The notes: generated by a model from the sequence alone, not told the origin. A stretch of 64,000 nt of DNA from Parvibaculum sedimenti (GCF_009184905.1 NZ_WESC01000005.1:124001-188000); one strand, 5' to 3'. Numbered from the stretch's first letter, positions 39,460 through 48,647 are shown. Made by a program: numbers and translations.

Positions 39460-39888
39460 GTCTATACTCTCTGAGCCTCGGAACTTGACCCTCCGCCAAA
39501 CCTCCTGGAGGGTGGAATCCGGGCGCGGAGCCGGGTCTGATCGAAGATCTGGCGCATTCACCGCGCCGTGTCAGGAGCCCATGCTCCGGACCTCAAAATG
39601 GCCCGCGAATGCTGAAACTTGCGGGGCCGAATCCGTCCGTATAGGGGGTCTGGCGAGCGGCGCCACAATGACCACCGAGTTACGCAGAGTCAATGATGGA
39701 TTCATGCAAAACGGCCCGCGTTTCCGCGCCTTCGGACCGGCGTGACGGCTCGTCGCAGCCCTCCCCGCGGTCAATGTTCCGTCTTCGGCGGGACGCGGGC
39801 GCGGCGCCCGATATTGCCTCGCTTTCGGCGCGCGCCTATCTTGAGAAATGAAGGGCCTCGGCCCCCGATTCCGGATATATAGCAGCGT
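39460..39888. other. 429-base divergent gap between tkt and the DUF4164 gene
   Basis: It must hold the tkt promoter on the minus strand and the DUF4164-zapA promoter on the plus strand. No protein is convincing: the open frames on either strand have no start signals or familiar motifs. A small hairpin GGAGC/GCTCC sits at 39574-39588. The sequence just before the plus-strand start contains GGATATATAG (39871-39882), a plausible -10 region. No structured RNA was recognised. Confidence 0.5.
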
Positions 39889-40155
39889 ATGAGCAAACTC
39901 GATTCCGCGACGGAGCGCTTCAAGGCGGCGCTCGACAGGCTTGAAGCCGGCATTCACCGCCAGCTCCTGCGCGCCCAATCGGCTGCGCGGCTCGAAAACG
40001 AGCTCGACGCGCTCAAGCAGGACCGGGCGAAGCTCGCCGAGGAACTCGACCATATGAAATTCGAGGCGCGGCGGCTCAATGAGCTGAACGAGCGGGCGTC
40101 CGAAACGCTGGCGAATGCCATTGAGGGCATCCGCGAAGTGCTGGCGGCGGAATAG
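39889..40155 (+). CDS. DUF4164 family coiled-coil protein
   Basis: An 88-residue helical protein starting MSKLDSATERFKAALDRLEAGIHRQL. Nearly the whole length is one heptad-patterned coiled coil (RLENELDALKQDRAKLAEELDHMK). DUF4164 proteins sit directly before zapA in many alphaproteobacteria and may act with it at the division site; that role is inferred. The gap to zapA is eight bases. Confidence 0.78.
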   Translation: MSKLDSATERFKAALDRLEAGIHRQLLRAQSAARLENELDALKQDRAKLAEELDHMKFEARRLNELNERASETLANAIEGIREVLAAE

Positions 40156-40163
40156 AGGTCACC

Positions 40164-40523
40164 ATGGGACAGGTCACGGTTCACATCAACGATCGCGCCT
40201 ATGTCGTCGCCTGCGGCGATGGCGAAGAGGCGCATCTGAAGGATCTCGCCGCCCACATCAACCTCCATGTCACCGACCTTTCCCGCGAAGTGGGGCAGAT
40301 CGGTGAAACGCGGCTCATGCTCATGGCCTCGCTTCTGGTCGCCGACGAGCTTTCCGACGCGCTGGCCAAGGTGAAGATGCTCGAAGCCGACATCGAGCAA
40401 CTGACACAGACCCGCATTGCGGCACTCGAACGCTCGCGCGAGGCGGAAGACCTGCTCGGCGACGTGCTCGACAGCGCCGCTCGCCGCATCGAGGACATTG
40501 CGCGCCGCATTGAGGCCGCGTGA
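40164..40523 (+). CDS. zapA: Cell division protein ZapA
   Basis: A 119-residue FtsZ-ring bundling protein. The N-terminal globular domain is MGQVTVHINDRAYVVACGDGEEAHLKDLAAHIN, and after ETRLMLMASLLVADEL comes a long C-terminal coiled coil that dimerises. It precedes 6S RNA, the usual alphaproteobacterial order. Confidence 0.92.
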   Translation: MGQVTVHINDRAYVVACGDGEEAHLKDLAAHINLHVTDLSREVGQIGETRLMLMASLLVADELSDALAKVKMLEADIEQLTQTRIAALERSREAEDLLGDVLDSAARRIEDIARRIEAA

Positions 40524-40563
40524 GCCTCATTTGCGGGCTGGAGACGGCCGCGACGCCGCCGCG

Positions 40564-40596
40564 CTTGACCTCGGGGCACTTTAAGGCGGATAGAAT
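40564..40596 (+). promoter_or_regulatory. Probable promoter of 6S RNA
   Basis: CTTGAC at 40564-40569 is a good -35. The -10 is either CGGATA (40587-40592, 17-base spacer) or TAGAAT (40591-40596), both a few bases before the RNA start at about 40601. Which -10 is used cannot be decided by eye. Confidence 0.5.
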
Positions 40597-40600
40597 GAAG

Positions 40601-40761
40601 TTGGGTGCTGCCTGGTGCGTCAGGAACACTTTCTCTCGGGGCCTTACGATCCTTAAGGGAGCTGTCCCTGGGGAGGACCCTGGTCCTCTTCACACGGCGC
40701 CCACCTACTTATGTAGGTCTCCGAGGATCCACGTTCCAACGGCCGAGGTGGCCCCACCCAA
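40601..40761 (+). ncRNA. ssrS: 6S RNA
   Basis: A 161-base RNA gene between zapA and the 5-formyl-THF ligase, the conserved location. The ends TTGGGTG (40601-40607) and CACCCAA (40755-40761) are perfect complements and form the closing stem. Inside is a long imperfect helix with the typical TGCCTGGTGCGT ... CTCTCGGGGCC ... GGGAGCTGTCCC ... CCTGGTCCTCTTCAC pattern around a central bubble. It should bind the housekeeping RNA polymerase by mimicking an open promoter. End positions are good to a few bases. Confidence 0.85.
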
Positions 40762-40779
40762 TCGCCCGGCGGTGCTCTC

Positions 40780-41361
40780 ATGAGCGTTGCCGAGGCCAAG
40801 AACGCGGCGCGCATTGCCGCCCGTGACCGCCGCTCCGCCGCGCAGGCCATTCTGGGCACAGACGCCGCGCCAGCCTTTGCACGCCATGTCTTCGAGGCAA
40901 TCCCGCTCGTCCCCGGCGCGGTCATTGCCGGTTATGCGCCGATTTCCTCGGAAGCCGACCCCATGGCAATCTTGAGGGAAGCCGATGCGCGCGGCTTTCC
41001 TTGCGCTCTTCCCTCGGTCGAGGCCCCGGCGAGCCCGCTCACCTTCAGGCGATGGCGCCCGGACGATCCGCTTATTGACGGCCCGCATGGCACGCGCGCG
41101 CCGGATGTCGGGGCGCCTATCCTGATGCCGCAGGTCGTGATTGTGCCGCTTCTCGCCTTCGACAGAGCGGGGCGCCGTCTCGGCTACGGCGGCGGCTATT
41201 ACGACCGGACGCTGGCTTTTTTGCGAGCCAGAGGCGAAAACACCATTCTCGCAGTCGGCCTCGCCTTCTCGGCGCAGGAGGCCGACGAACTGCCGGAAGA
41301 TTCCGGCGATCAACGTCTCGACTGGATCGTGACGGAACGAGGCGCCTGGCCCGTTGGATAG
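40780..41361 (+). CDS. fthC: 5-formyltetrahydrofolate cyclo-ligase
   Basis: A 193-residue ATP-dependent enzyme that converts 5-formyl-THF to 5,10-methenyl-THF. Signatures are the N-terminal basic helix AEAKNAARIAARDRR, the VIAGYAPISSEADP segment, and the nucleotide loop RRLGYGGGYYDRTLAFLRA near residue 130. There is no good Shine-Dalgarno; it starts 18 bases after the end of 6S RNA, so read-through or processing from the 6S transcript is likely. Confidence 0.93.
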   Translation: MSVAEAKNAARIAARDRRSAAQAILGTDAAPAFARHVFEAIPLVPGAVIAGYAPISSEADPMAILREADARGFPCALPSVEAPASPLTFRRWRPDDPLIDGPHGTRAPDVGAPILMPQVVIVPLLAFDRAGRRLGYGGGYYDRTLAFLRARGENTILAVGLAFSAQEADELPEDSGDQRLDWIVTERGAWPVG

Positions 41362-41394
41362 GGGCCTTCAGGGCGTCGTCGCAGGATGAGTTGA

Positions 41395-42207
41395 ATGAAG
41401 CTGTTGTTTCTGGGCGATATCGTCGGACGGGCGGCTCGCGATGCCATTATTTCCGATCTGCCGGGTCTGCGTGCCGATCTGGACGCCGATTTTGTCGTTG
41501 TGAATGGCGAGAACGCTGCCGGCGGTTTCGGCATCACCGCGCAGATCTGTGAAGAGCTTTTCGACGCGGGCGTCGATGTGGTGACGCTTGGCAATCATGC
41601 ATGGGACCAGCGTGAGGCGCTGGTTCACATCGAACGCGAATCTCGGCTCATTCGTCCTGTGAATTTTCCCAAGGGCACGCCGGGTCGCGGCGCCCATCTT
41701 TTTGAGACGGCAAAGGGCGAGCGCGTTCTCGTCATCAATGCCATGGGCCGCGTTTTCATGGATGCGCTGGACGATCCCTTCGCCGCCATCGAACGCGAAC
41801 TCGATGCCTGCCCGCTGGGCGAGGTGGCCGATGCGATCCTTGTCGATTTCCACGGCGAGGCGACGTCCGAGAAAATGGCGATGGGTCATTTCTGTGATGG
41901 CCGCGCGAGCCTCGTCGTCGGCACGCATAGCCATGTGCCGACTGCCGACGCGCAGGTGCTGCCGGGTGGCACGGCCTATCAGACCGATGCGGGCATGTGC
42001 GGCGATTACAATTCCGTCATTGGAATGGAAAAGGATGAGCCGCTAAACCGCTTCCTCTCAAAGATTCCAAGCGGCCGTTTCCAGCCTGCGCTGGGCCCGG
42101 CGACCCTTTGCGGCGTCTTCGTCGAAACGGATGCGAGGGGCCTTGCCTCGCGCATTGAGCCCGTGCGCATCGGCGGTCGTTTGAAGCGCGCGCTACCAGA
42201 CGTTTGA
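41395..42207 (+). CDS. YmdB/TIGR00282-family metallophosphoesterase
   Basis: A 270-residue di-iron phosphoesterase. The metal and phosphate residues are visible in GDIVG (residues 7-11), VNGENAAGG (about 38-46), LGNHAWDQ (about 66-73), DFHGEATSEK (about 150) and GTHSHVPTADAQ (about 178). The family cleaves 2',3'-cyclic nucleotides, and Bacillus YmdB affects biofilm decisions and RNA turnover. It is cotranscribed with fthC upstream (33-base gap). Confidence 0.9.
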   Translation: MKLLFLGDIVGRAARDAIISDLPGLRADLDADFVVVNGENAAGGFGITAQICEELFDAGVDVVTLGNHAWDQREALVHIERESRLIRPVNFPKGTPGRGAHLFETAKGERVLVINAMGRVFMDALDDPFAAIERELDACPLGEVADAILVDFHGEATSEKMAMGHFCDGRASLVVGTHSHVPTADAQVLPGGTAYQTDAGMCGDYNSVIGMEKDEPLNRFLSKIPSGRFQPALGPATLCGVFVETDARGLASRIEPVRIGGRLKRALPDV

Positions 42208-42229
42208 ACGAGACAGGTTTGGCGCATTC

Positions 42230-43258
42230 ATGAGAATTGCAATCGTCGGAAATTTCAACGAACGCAAGGCTGGCGCGAACTTCTACGCGACTGTCCGGAA
42301 GCTGATGAACGGCTTCATCCGCAACGGCCATTTTGTCATGCCCTTCAGCGACCGCGACGTGGCGCGTGAAGCGGGGCGATTGGGCATCGGCCGTGTCGGC
42401 GATGGCGGCGCAAACCGCCGCCTTGTCCAATTGTGCAGGAGTTTCCGTCCGGATCTCGTTCTGCTGGTCCATGCGGATATCATTTCCAACGATACGCTGC
42501 GCGAGCTGAAGACGCTGAAGCCTGCGCCTGTCCTTGCCGTCGTCAATCTCGATCCGTTGTTCGAGGCTGTGAACCCGCCGCGCGTGCGCCGCTTTGCGGA
42601 AGTCGCCGATATCACATTCATCACGACGGCGGGACAGCCGCTCACGGAGTTTGCGACGCGCAGACATCGCATCGCGTTCATTCCCAATCCAGCCGACCGC
42701 TCGCTCGAAGCGATGGAAGGCTTTGCCCGCACAGATCAGGCCTTCGATCTCCTCTGCAGCATCATCAGCGAGAAGGGAACGCCGCAGCGCGCCGCCTTCA
42801 TGCGGGCGCTTCAGGCGGCAGTGCCGGAAGCGCGTTGCGATTTTTACGGACTCGACAATCATGCGCCGGTCTTCGGCGCGGCCTATTTCGACGCTATCTC
42901 GGGCGCACGAATGGGGCTCAATCTGAGCCGCGGCGACGATCACTATCTCTATTCGTCGGATCGCATCGCGCAATATGTCGGCAACGGACTTCTCGTCTTT
43001 GTCGCCCGCTCTTCGGGCTATGGCGACATTTTTTCCGAGCGCGAACTTGTCTTTTACGACGGGGTGCCCGATCTCGCGGAAAAGTTGCGCTACTTCATCG
43101 CGCATGACGACGAACGCCGTGCGATCGCCGAGGCCGGCCATGCGAAATATCACGCGATCTTCAATGAGCGGCTCGTCGCCCGCTTCATCGAGGAAGCCGC
43201 CTTTGGCCGCAAGCTCAGCCCCGACTATGCCTGGCCGACGACGATCTACGGCGGCTGA
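42230..43258 (+). CDS. CgeB-like glycosyltransferase
   Basis: A 342-residue protein with a GT-B-like architecture: MRIAIVGNFNERKAG at the N-terminus, and a C-terminal block LNLSRGDDHYLYSSDRIAQYVGNGLLVFVARSSGYGDIF then ELVFYDGVPDLAEKLRYFIAHDDERRAIAEAGHAKYH, which matches the Glyco_trans_1_2 (CgeB) family. No membrane segment is seen. The acceptor is unknown; there are no surface-polysaccharide genes nearby. It lies 22 bases after the YmdB-like gene. Confidence 0.75.
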   Translation: MRIAIVGNFNERKAGANFYATVRKLMNGFIRNGHFVMPFSDRDVAREAGRLGIGRVGDGGANRRLVQLCRSFRPDLVLLVHADIISNDTLRELKTLKPAPVLAVVNLDPLFEAVNPPRVRRFAEVADITFITTAGQPLTEFATRRHRIAFIPNPADRSLEAMEGFARTDQAFDLLCSIISEKGTPQRAAFMRALQAAVPEARCDFYGLDNHAPVFGAAYFDAISGARMGLNLSRGDDHYLYSSDRIAQYVGNGLLVFVARSSGYGDIFSERELVFYDGVPDLAEKLRYFIAHDDERRAIAEAGHAKYHAIFNERLVARFIEEAAFGRKLSPDYAWPTTIYGG

Positions 43259-43264
43259 GGCTGG

Positions 43265-43705
43265 CTACCAGCCATATGCCGAATAGGCGATGTCGCTTGA
43301 GATACATGTGAGCGCTTGCCGGACATAAGGAACCAGGTCGTTTGGTAGCGCTGAAATAGGTGCCCAGGTTAGATCGCTATGTTTGTCGGGCTCACCGATT
43401 TTCGGTGTTCCGTCCCATGCGAAAACTTCGAAGAAAAGGCCCAGCCACTCGTCGCCTTCGGTGCGGCAATGAAGCGTATGGGCGAGCCGGATGTTATCCG
43501 GATCGATGCTCACGGACGCCTCTTCAGAGGCTTCGCGGATTACGGCAAGTGCAGCCGGCTCGTCGCCGTCCATGGCTCCTGCGGGCACACTGAACAATCC
43601 GTCGAGCCAGCCGGTGTTCGCCCGGCGGATCAGGAGTACCTGATCCTCCCGCCTCAATACTGCGAAAACCGATACGGAAAGTCGGAATCTCTCACGCTTA
43701 CCCAT
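43265..43705 (-). CDS. Nudix hydrolase
   Basis: A 146-residue pyrophosphohydrolase. The Nudix box is GAMDGDEPAALAVIREASEE (about residues 51-70), matching GX5EX7REUXEE, with the final Gly of the box replaced by Ala-Ser. ADP-ribose, NADH and nucleotide substrates are all possible. The ATG at 43705 has GGAGGG before it; a longer open frame to 43906 crosses hairpin-rich intergenic DNA and is rejected. It is tail-to-tail with the glycosyltransferase. Confidence 0.87.
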   Translation of the reverse strand: MGKRERFRLSVSVFAVLRREDQVLLIRRANTGWLDGLFSVPAGAMDGDEPAALAVIREASEEASVSIDPDNIRLAHTLHCRTEGDEWLGLFFEVFAWDGTPKIGEPDKHSDLTWAPISALPNDLVPYVRQALTCISSDIAYSAYGW

Positions 43706-43785
43706 GAAGCCCTCCACCCGGCGAGAGAACAGCGTGGAGCGCCGGAACGATTCTGGGAAGGCGGGGGGAAGTCTGAAACGCAATA

Positions 43786-43954
43786 CGCCCCGCTCATGGC
43801 TCCGAGGTGGGTGAGGTGCCATGGGCGGGGCGCGTTTGCCGCCGCGTCCTGCGGGGGCAGTCCGTGCCGTGGGTTTGGGCGGGCCACGGCAGCGGACCTG
43901 CTGCAATTCGTTCCGGTTCGGACGGTTGGGCGACCATCGGTGTGAACCGGAACG
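43786..43954. repeat. Three consecutive strong stem-loops (possible structured RNA)
   Basis: Stem 1: 43786-43800 with 43818-43832, 15 bp with one G-T pair. Stem 2: 43860-43872 with 43884-43897, 13 bp with one bulged G at 43892. Stem 3: CGTTCCGGTTC (43909-43919) with GAACCGGAACG (43944-43954), 11 bp perfect. None is followed by a proper T run, so they are not ordinary terminators. Either strand could carry the RNA; the minus strand would be the Nudix leader. Confidence 0.6.
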
Positions 43955-43982
43955 TCCTCACAGTAGTAGTGAATCGTTAAGC

Positions 43983-44027
43983 ACACGTTAAACGAGTATA
44001 TGTTGTTTAACAACACGCATAACGTGT
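43983..44027. promoter_or_regulatory. Nested palindromes, operator-like
   Basis: ACACGTTA (43983-43990) and TAACGTGT (44020-44027) are perfect 8-bp inverted repeats. Between them lies the perfect 15-base palindrome TGTTGTTTAACAACA (44001-44015), which overlaps a third dyad, ACACG/CGTGT (44013-44017 and 44023-44027). The block is strongly AT-rich for this genome. On the minus strand TATACT at 43994-43999 could be a -10. A dimeric regulator of the Nudix gene, yebC, or both is the likely ligand. Confidence 0.5.
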
Positions 44028-44190
44028 ATTCTCTCCCCGGTGAAGCGCAGCCGGGCCGAAGGCCGCAGGCGCACTATGGATTTTGGGAAAGCGGCCCCCT
44101 ATAAAGCCGGGCATCAGGCATTATGAATGCCGCCCCGTGGGCGGCGAAGCAGGCCGCCTCGCGGCGGCGCCGTCAGGAATCGGAGTCGCC

Positions 44191-44937
44191 ATGGCCGGCC
44201 ATTCGCAATTCAAGAACATCATGTACCGCAAGGGCGCGCAGGATAAGAAGCGCTCCAAGCTGTTCTCGAAACTCGCGAAGGAAATCACGGTCGCGGCCAA
44301 GCAGGGTCTCGCCGATCCGGAATACAACCCGCGCCTGCGCGCCGCCATTCAGGCCGCCCGCGCCGAAAACATGCCGCGCGACAACATCGAACGCGCCATC
44401 AAGAAGAGCACCGATCAGGGCGGCGAGAACTACGAAGAGGTCCGCTATGAGGGCTTCGGCATCGGCGGCGTCGGCGTGATCGTCGAAACGCTGACCGACA
44501 ACCGCAACCGCACGGCAAGCTCGGTGCGCTCGATCTTCACCAAGCATGGCGGCAATCTCGGCGAAACGGGCTCCGTCTCCTTCATGTTCTCGCGCCTCGG
44601 CCGCGTCGAATATGCGCCCGAAGTCGCCAGCGCCGACGACATGCTCGAAGCGGCGATCGACGCGGGCGCCGAGGATTGCCAGTCGGGCGAGCAGGGGCAC
44701 GAGATTTTCTGCGCCCCCGAGCAGCTCCACGAGGTCGCCCGCGCCCTCGAGGCGAAGTTCGGCGAGCCCCGCGCCGCCAGCATCGTCTGGAAGCCGCAGA
44801 ATTCGATTCCGCTCGAGGACGACAAGGCCGAGACGCTCCTGAAGATGCTCGACGTGCTGGACGACGACGACGATGTGCAGCAAGTTTATGCGAACTTCGA
44901 AATCTCCGATTCGGCGCTCGCCAAGATGTCGGCCTGA
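44191..44937 (+). CDS. yebC: YebC/PmpR-family protein
   Basis: A 248-residue protein starting [32 protein letters not shown], the family signature, followed by [27 protein letters not shown] and [14 protein letters not shown]. The family includes DNA-binding regulators (PmpR), and recent work ties some members to translation of proline runs. The start at 44191 has GGAG eight bases upstream; the upstream open extension has no family similarity. It precedes ruvC, as in many bacteria. Confidence 0.94.
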   Translation: MAGHSQFKNIMYRKGAQDKKRSKLFSKLAKEITVAAKQGLADPEYNPRLRAAIQAARAENMPRDNIERAIKKSTDQGGENYEEVRYEGFGIGGVGVIVETLTDNRNRTASSVRSIFTKHGGNLGETGSVSFMFSRLGRVEYAPEVASADDMLEAAIDAGAEDCQSGEQGHEIFCAPEQLHEVARALEAKFGEPRAASIVWKPQNSIPLEDDKAETLLKMLDVLDDDDDVQQVYANFEISDSALAKMSA

Positions 44938-45013
44938 TCGGGCCGCGTCATGACGCCGGGGCGGAGTAAACCCGCCCGCCGCTGAAGCCAGGGCATGGAG
45001 GCAGCGCCCGCAC

Positions 45014-45541
45014 ATGCCGGCCTCTCAACGATATCTCGGAATCGATCCGGGTCTTCGCGCCACCGGCTGGGGCGTGATCGATGTCGCGGGCGCGCGTCTC
45101 GTTCATGTCGCCAACGGCACGATCACGTCGAACGACAAGCTCGGCGTCGCTGAACGTCTCGTCGAGCTCGAGCGCGGGCTGATTTCCGTGCTCGAAGCCT
45201 ATTCGCCAGACGGCGCCGCGGTCGAACAGGTCTTCGTGGCTCGCGATCCGGTCGCCGCATTGAAGCTCGGTCAGGCGCGCGCCATGGCGCTGCTGGTGCC
45301 CGCGCGGGCGGGGCTTCCGGTTGCCGAATATGCGGCGAACCACATCAAGAAGTCGGTCGTGGGCGCGGGCCATGCCGGAAAGGCGCAGATCAGGATGATG
45401 GTCGAAATGTTGCTCCCGGGCTGCGGTGTTCAGACAGAACACGCGGCTGACGCGCTCGCGATCGCCATTTGCCATGCGCATTCCGGCGGCGCGAATGAAC
45501 GCATCGCGGCGGCACTTCTCAAGGCGGGCGTGGCGCGATGA
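45014..45541 (+). CDS. ruvC: Holliday junction resolvase RuvC
   Basis: A 175-residue endonuclease that cuts Holliday junctions symmetrically. Catalytic acidic residues are visible in [12 protein letters not shown] near residue 10, [10 protein letters not shown] near residue 70 and [13 protein letters not shown] near residue 142. GGAGG lies 14 to 18 bases before the ATG. It overlaps ruvA by 4 bases. Confidence 0.95.
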   Translation: MPASQRYLGIDPGLRATGWGVIDVAGARLVHVANGTITSNDKLGVAERLVELERGLISVLEAYSPDGAAVEQVFVARDPVAALKLGQARAMALLVPARAGLPVAEYAANHIKKSVVGAGHAGKAQIRMMVEMLLPGCGVQTEHAADALAIAICHAHSGGANERIAAALLKAGVAR

Positions 45542-46167
45542 TCGGAAAGCTCAAAGGTCTTGTCGATGAGGTCGGCGCCGACTGGTTGATCGTGGATGTG
45601 AACGGCGTCGGCTATCTCGTCACCTGTTCGCGCCGGACGCTCGACGCGCTGCCGGAGCCGGGCGGCGCGGTGACGCTTTCCATCGAAACAAAGGTGAGCG
45701 AAGACGCGATCCGCCTCGTCGGCTTCACCTCCGATCTCGAACGCGACTGGTTCAGGCTGCTGCTGAGCGTGCAGGGTGTCGGCACGCGCGTTGCGCTGGG
45801 CGTTCTCGGGACGTTGACGCCTGCCGACCTCGCCCGCGCCATCGCGCTGGAAGACAAGAAGGCTGTGTCCGCCGCGCCCGGCGTTGGCCCCAAGGTCGCC
45901 GCCCGCATTGTCGCGGAGCTGAAGGACAAGGCGCCCGCGTCGACCAGTCTCAATGCGGTTCTTGATGTCGGCGCGCCCCTCGGTGTCGAGGAAAGTGCCG
46001 CCCGCAATCATTCGGTCGCCATGCGCGACGCGATTTCGGCGCTGGTCAATCTCGGCTATCCGCAGGTGCAGGCGGCATCGGCCATTTCCGGCGCCGTGAA
46101 GAAGCTTGAGAGTGGCGCCACGGCGGAGCAGCTTATCCGGCAGGGCCTGAAGGAGTTGGCACGGTGA
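45538..46167 (+). CDS. ruvA: Holliday junction DNA helicase subunit RuvA
   Basis: A 209-residue tetrameric junction-binding protein. Domain I starts [26 protein letters not shown], the helix-hairpin-helix pair is at [17 protein letters not shown] and [20 protein letters not shown] (about residues 75-130), and domain III at the C-terminus contacts RuvB. ATG overlaps the ruvC stop and its own stop overlaps the ruvB start. Confidence 0.96.
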   Translation: MIGKLKGLVDEVGADWLIVDVNGVGYLVTCSRRTLDALPEPGGAVTLSIETKVSEDAIRLVGFTSDLERDWFRLLLSVQGVGTRVALGVLGTLTPADLARAIALEDKKAVSAAPGVGPKVAARIVAELKDKAPASTSLNAVLDVGAPLGVEESAARNHSVAMRDAISALVNLGYPQVQAASAISGAVKKLESGATAEQLIRQGLKELAR

Positions 46168-47207
46168 CGGATCGCCTTATCGGCGCACGCAAGAAGGACG
46201 AGGATGAAGCCGAGCGTTCGCTCCGGCCCTTGGCGCTTGCCGATTTCGTAGGGCAGGCGCGCGCCCGCGAGAATCTCGCCGTCTTCATCGAAGCCGCCCG
46301 CTCGCGCGGCGAAGCACTGGACCATGTGCTTTTCGCAGGCCCCCCCGGCCTCGGCAAGACGACGCTCGCCCAGATCGTCGCCCGCGAATTGGGCGTCAAT
46401 TTCCGCGCGACTTCGGGGCCGGTGATTTCCAAGGCTGGCGATCTTGCCGCGCTGCTGACCAATCTCGAACCGCGCGACGTGCTTTTCATCGATGAAATTC
46501 ATCGGCTGACACCCGCAGTGGAAGAAATCCTCTATCCCGCAATGGAGGATTTCCAGCTCGACCTCATCATCGGCGAAGGCCCCGGCGCGCGCTCTGTGCG
46601 CATCGACCTCGCACCCTTCACGCTGGTCGGCGCGACGACGCGGACAGGCCTTCTGACCACGCCGCTGCGCGACCGTTTCGGCATTCCGGTGCGTCTGCAT
46701 TTCTATGAGGTTGCCGAACTCGAACTCATCGTGCGGCGCGGCGCAAGGCTCCTTGGCATCGAGATGACGGCGGACGGCGCCCATGAGATCGCGCGCCGGG
46801 CGCGCGGTACGCCTCGCGTTGCCGGGCGGCTGCTGCGGCGTGTGCGCGACTTCGCGGCCGTCGATGGCGTGAAAACCATCGATGCCAAAGAGGCTGATCG
46901 CGCCTTGCAGCGGCTGGAGGTCGACGAGCGCGGCCTCGATGCGCTCGACCATCGCTATCTGCGCTGCATCGCCGTCAGCTTCGCGGGCGGACCGGTCGGC
47001 GTTGAAACGGTCGCGGCCGCCCTTTCGGAGCCGCGCGACGCCATCGAGGAGATTATCGAGCCCTATCTCATCCAGCAGGGCTTCGTGAACCGTACCCCGC
47101 GCGGACGTGTGCTCACGGCGGCGGCCTTCGGCCATCTGAGCCTCCCGGTGCCTGCCGGCGGCGTGGCCGGGCAGGGGGCGCTCTTCACAGGCGAGGATGA
47201 GGCATGA
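46164..47207 (+). CDS. ruvB: Holliday junction branch migration ATPase RuvB
   Basis: A 347-residue AAA+ motor. [25 protein letters not shown] is near residue 20, Walker [12 protein letters not shown] is near residue 55, Walker [11 protein letters not shown] is near residue 107, and the winged-helix domain at the C-terminus ends [16 protein letters not shown]. The GTG start at 46164 overlaps the ruvA stop. No LexA box was seen before the operon. Confidence 0.96.
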   Translation: MTDRLIGARKKDEDEAERSLRPLALADFVGQARARENLAVFIEAARSRGEALDHVLFAGPPGLGKTTLAQIVARELGVNFRATSGPVISKAGDLAALLTNLEPRDVLFIDEIHRLTPAVEEILYPAMEDFQLDLIIGEGPGARSVRIDLAPFTLVGATTRTGLLTTPLRDRFGIPVRLHFYEVAELELIVRRGARLLGIEMTADGAHEIARRARGTPRVAGRLLRRVRDFAAVDGVKTIDAKEADRALQRLEVDERGLDALDHRYLRCIAVSFAGGPVGVETVAAALSEPRDAIEEIIEPYLIQQGFVNRTPRGRVLTAAAFGHLSLPVPAGGVAGQGALFTGEDEA

Positions 47208-47677
47208 GCGCGCGCGAATGGCCGGACCTTGCAGGCCGAATCGAGGGGCAGACACATATCCTGCCGGTCCGCGTCTATTACGAGGACACGGATTTCTCCG
47301 GCATCGTCTATCACGCCAATTATCTGCGCTTTGCCGAGCGTGGCCGGTCGGACTTCCTCAGGGTCGTGGGCATCAGCCACACCGAACTCTTCGATGGCGA
47401 GGACCCGCTCGCCTTCGCCATCCACCGGATGGAGATCGACTTCGTGAAGCCCGCCCGCATCGACGAGCTGCTTGAGGTCCACACGCGCTACACGCGCGCA
47501 GGCGGCGCGCGACTCGAAGCGGAACAGGCGATCTACCGGCAGGCGGCCGGCGAACTCGATCCGATCTGGCGGGCGAAGGTTTTCGCGGCGGTGATCGACC
47601 TCAAGGGAAGGCCGCGGCGCATGCCTGCCGAGGTGCGCGATGCGTTGAAAACCTATGTCCAACCGGCGGTTCAATGA
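47204..47677 (+). CDS. ybgC: Tol-Pal-associated acyl-CoA thioesterase YbgC
   Basis: A 157-residue hot-dog thioesterase. [30 protein letters not shown] (about residues 24-53) holds the catalytic Asp and the HANYL helix of the 4-hydroxybenzoyl-CoA thioesterase/YbgC family. It overlaps ruvB by 4 bases and precedes tolQ by 220 bases. In other bacteria it acts on short-chain or phospholipid-related acyl-CoA. Confidence 0.92.
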   Translation: MSAREWPDLAGRIEGQTHILPVRVYYEDTDFSGIVYHANYLRFAERGRSDFLRVVGISHTELFDGEDPLAFAIHRMEIDFVKPARIDELLEVHTRYTRAGGARLEAEQAIYRQAAGELDPIWRAKVFAAVIDLKGRPRRMPAEVRDALKTYVQPAVQ

Positions 47678-47897
47678 GCGGTTGTGCTCGCCAGGCAACA
47701 ACTCGCTTTCTAAGCTCTTGAATCCGTGAGATATCCCACAAAGTGCCACCGTTTCGACATAATTCGTGGACTAACTTCGGCTTCAATTCGGAAGCAGATT
47801 TGTGGGACGAACGCGTGCCGGTGCAGCAAGCCTGGCATGAAAAGTCGGACGCAGAACGCCGCTCCGATAAAGGCCCGTGATTTCGGAGAGGCAAGGA

Positions 47898-48644
47898 ATG
47901 GATCCGACGACCCGTATTGATACCGGCGTGAACACAGCGCAGGTCATCGCCAACCAGACCGTGAATGCGGCGCCGGTGGACTTTTCCATCTTGGGCCTGT
48001 TCATGCATGCCGACCTCATTGTGAAGGTCGTGATGCTGGGCTTGCTCTTCGCCTCCGTCTGGTCCTGGGCGATCATTTTCGACAAGTGGTGGCGCTTCAG
48101 CCGGGTCGAGCGTCTCGCCGACCAGTTCGAGCGCACCTTCTGGTCGGGCCGCTCGCTTGATGACCTCTATCAGGAGATGGGCCACCGCCCCGGCCACCCG
48201 CTCTCGGCGCTTTTCATTGCCGCCATGCGCGAATGGCGCCGCTCGCAGGAAATCGTTACCGACAGCTTCCTTGGCCTCAAGGAGCGTGTCGACAAGGTGA
48301 TGCAGGTGACGATCAACCGCGAGATGCTGGGCCTCGAAGGCCGGCTCCTCTTTCTCGCCACGGTTGGTTCGGTTTCGCCCTTCGTCGGCCTTTTCGGCAC
48401 CGTCTGGGGCATCATGAACAGCTTCCAGTCGATTGCCATCAGCCGCGACACCAATCTGGCCGTCGTTGCACCGGGTATCGCCGAAGCGCTGTTCACCACG
48501 GCGCTCGGTCTTCTCACCGCCATCCCCGCAGTGGTCGCCTATAACCGCTTCTCCAGCCAGGTAGGCCGTTTCGGCACGCGCCTGGAAAGCTTCGCGGACG
48601 AGTTCTCGGCGATCCTGTCCCGTCAGCTCGACGAGCGGGGCTGA
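47898..48644 (+). CDS. tolQ: TolQ
   Basis: A 248-residue inner-membrane proton-channel subunit with three helices, near residues 30-55, 150-175 and 185-210. The C-terminal part contains GSVSPFVGLFGTVWGIMNSFQSIAISRDTNLAVVAPGIAEALFTTALGLLTAIPAVVAYN, diagnostic of TolQ. With TolR it drives TolA for outer-membrane constriction at division. The start MDPTTRIDTG is used. Confidence 0.95.
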   Translation: MDPTTRIDTGVNTAQVIANQTVNAAPVDFSILGLFMHADLIVKVVMLGLLFASVWSWAIIFDKWWRFSRVERLADQFERTFWSGRSLDDLYQEMGHRPGHPLSALFIAAMREWRRSQEIVTDSFLGLKERVDKVMQVTINREMLGLEGRLLFLATVGSVSPFVGLFGTVWGIMNSFQSIAISRDTNLAVVAPGIAEALFTTALGLLTAIPAVVAYNRFSSQVGRFGTRLESFADEFSAILSRQLDERG

Positions 48645-48647
48645 ACC

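Larger units (their letters stand above)
43706..44190. other. 485-base structured gap between the Nudix gene and yebC
   Basis: No protein is convincing. It holds three long inverted repeats at 43786-43832, 43860-43897 and 43909-43954, then an AT-rich block of nested palindromes (43983-44027). The leftward half should be the Nudix leader and promoter on the minus strand; the right half should contain the yebC promoter (possible TTGTTT at 44003-44008 and TATTCT at 44027-44032). Bases 44033-44190 are GC-rich leader with GGAG just before yebC. Confidence 0.6.

Noticed and set aside
43909-43954. LexA operator upstream of yebC-ruvCAB, because GTTC and GAAC repeats occur.
   Set aside because: The alphaproteobacterial box needs GTTC-N7-GTTC. 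Here the GTTC pair is spaced by two bases and belongs to a hairpin.
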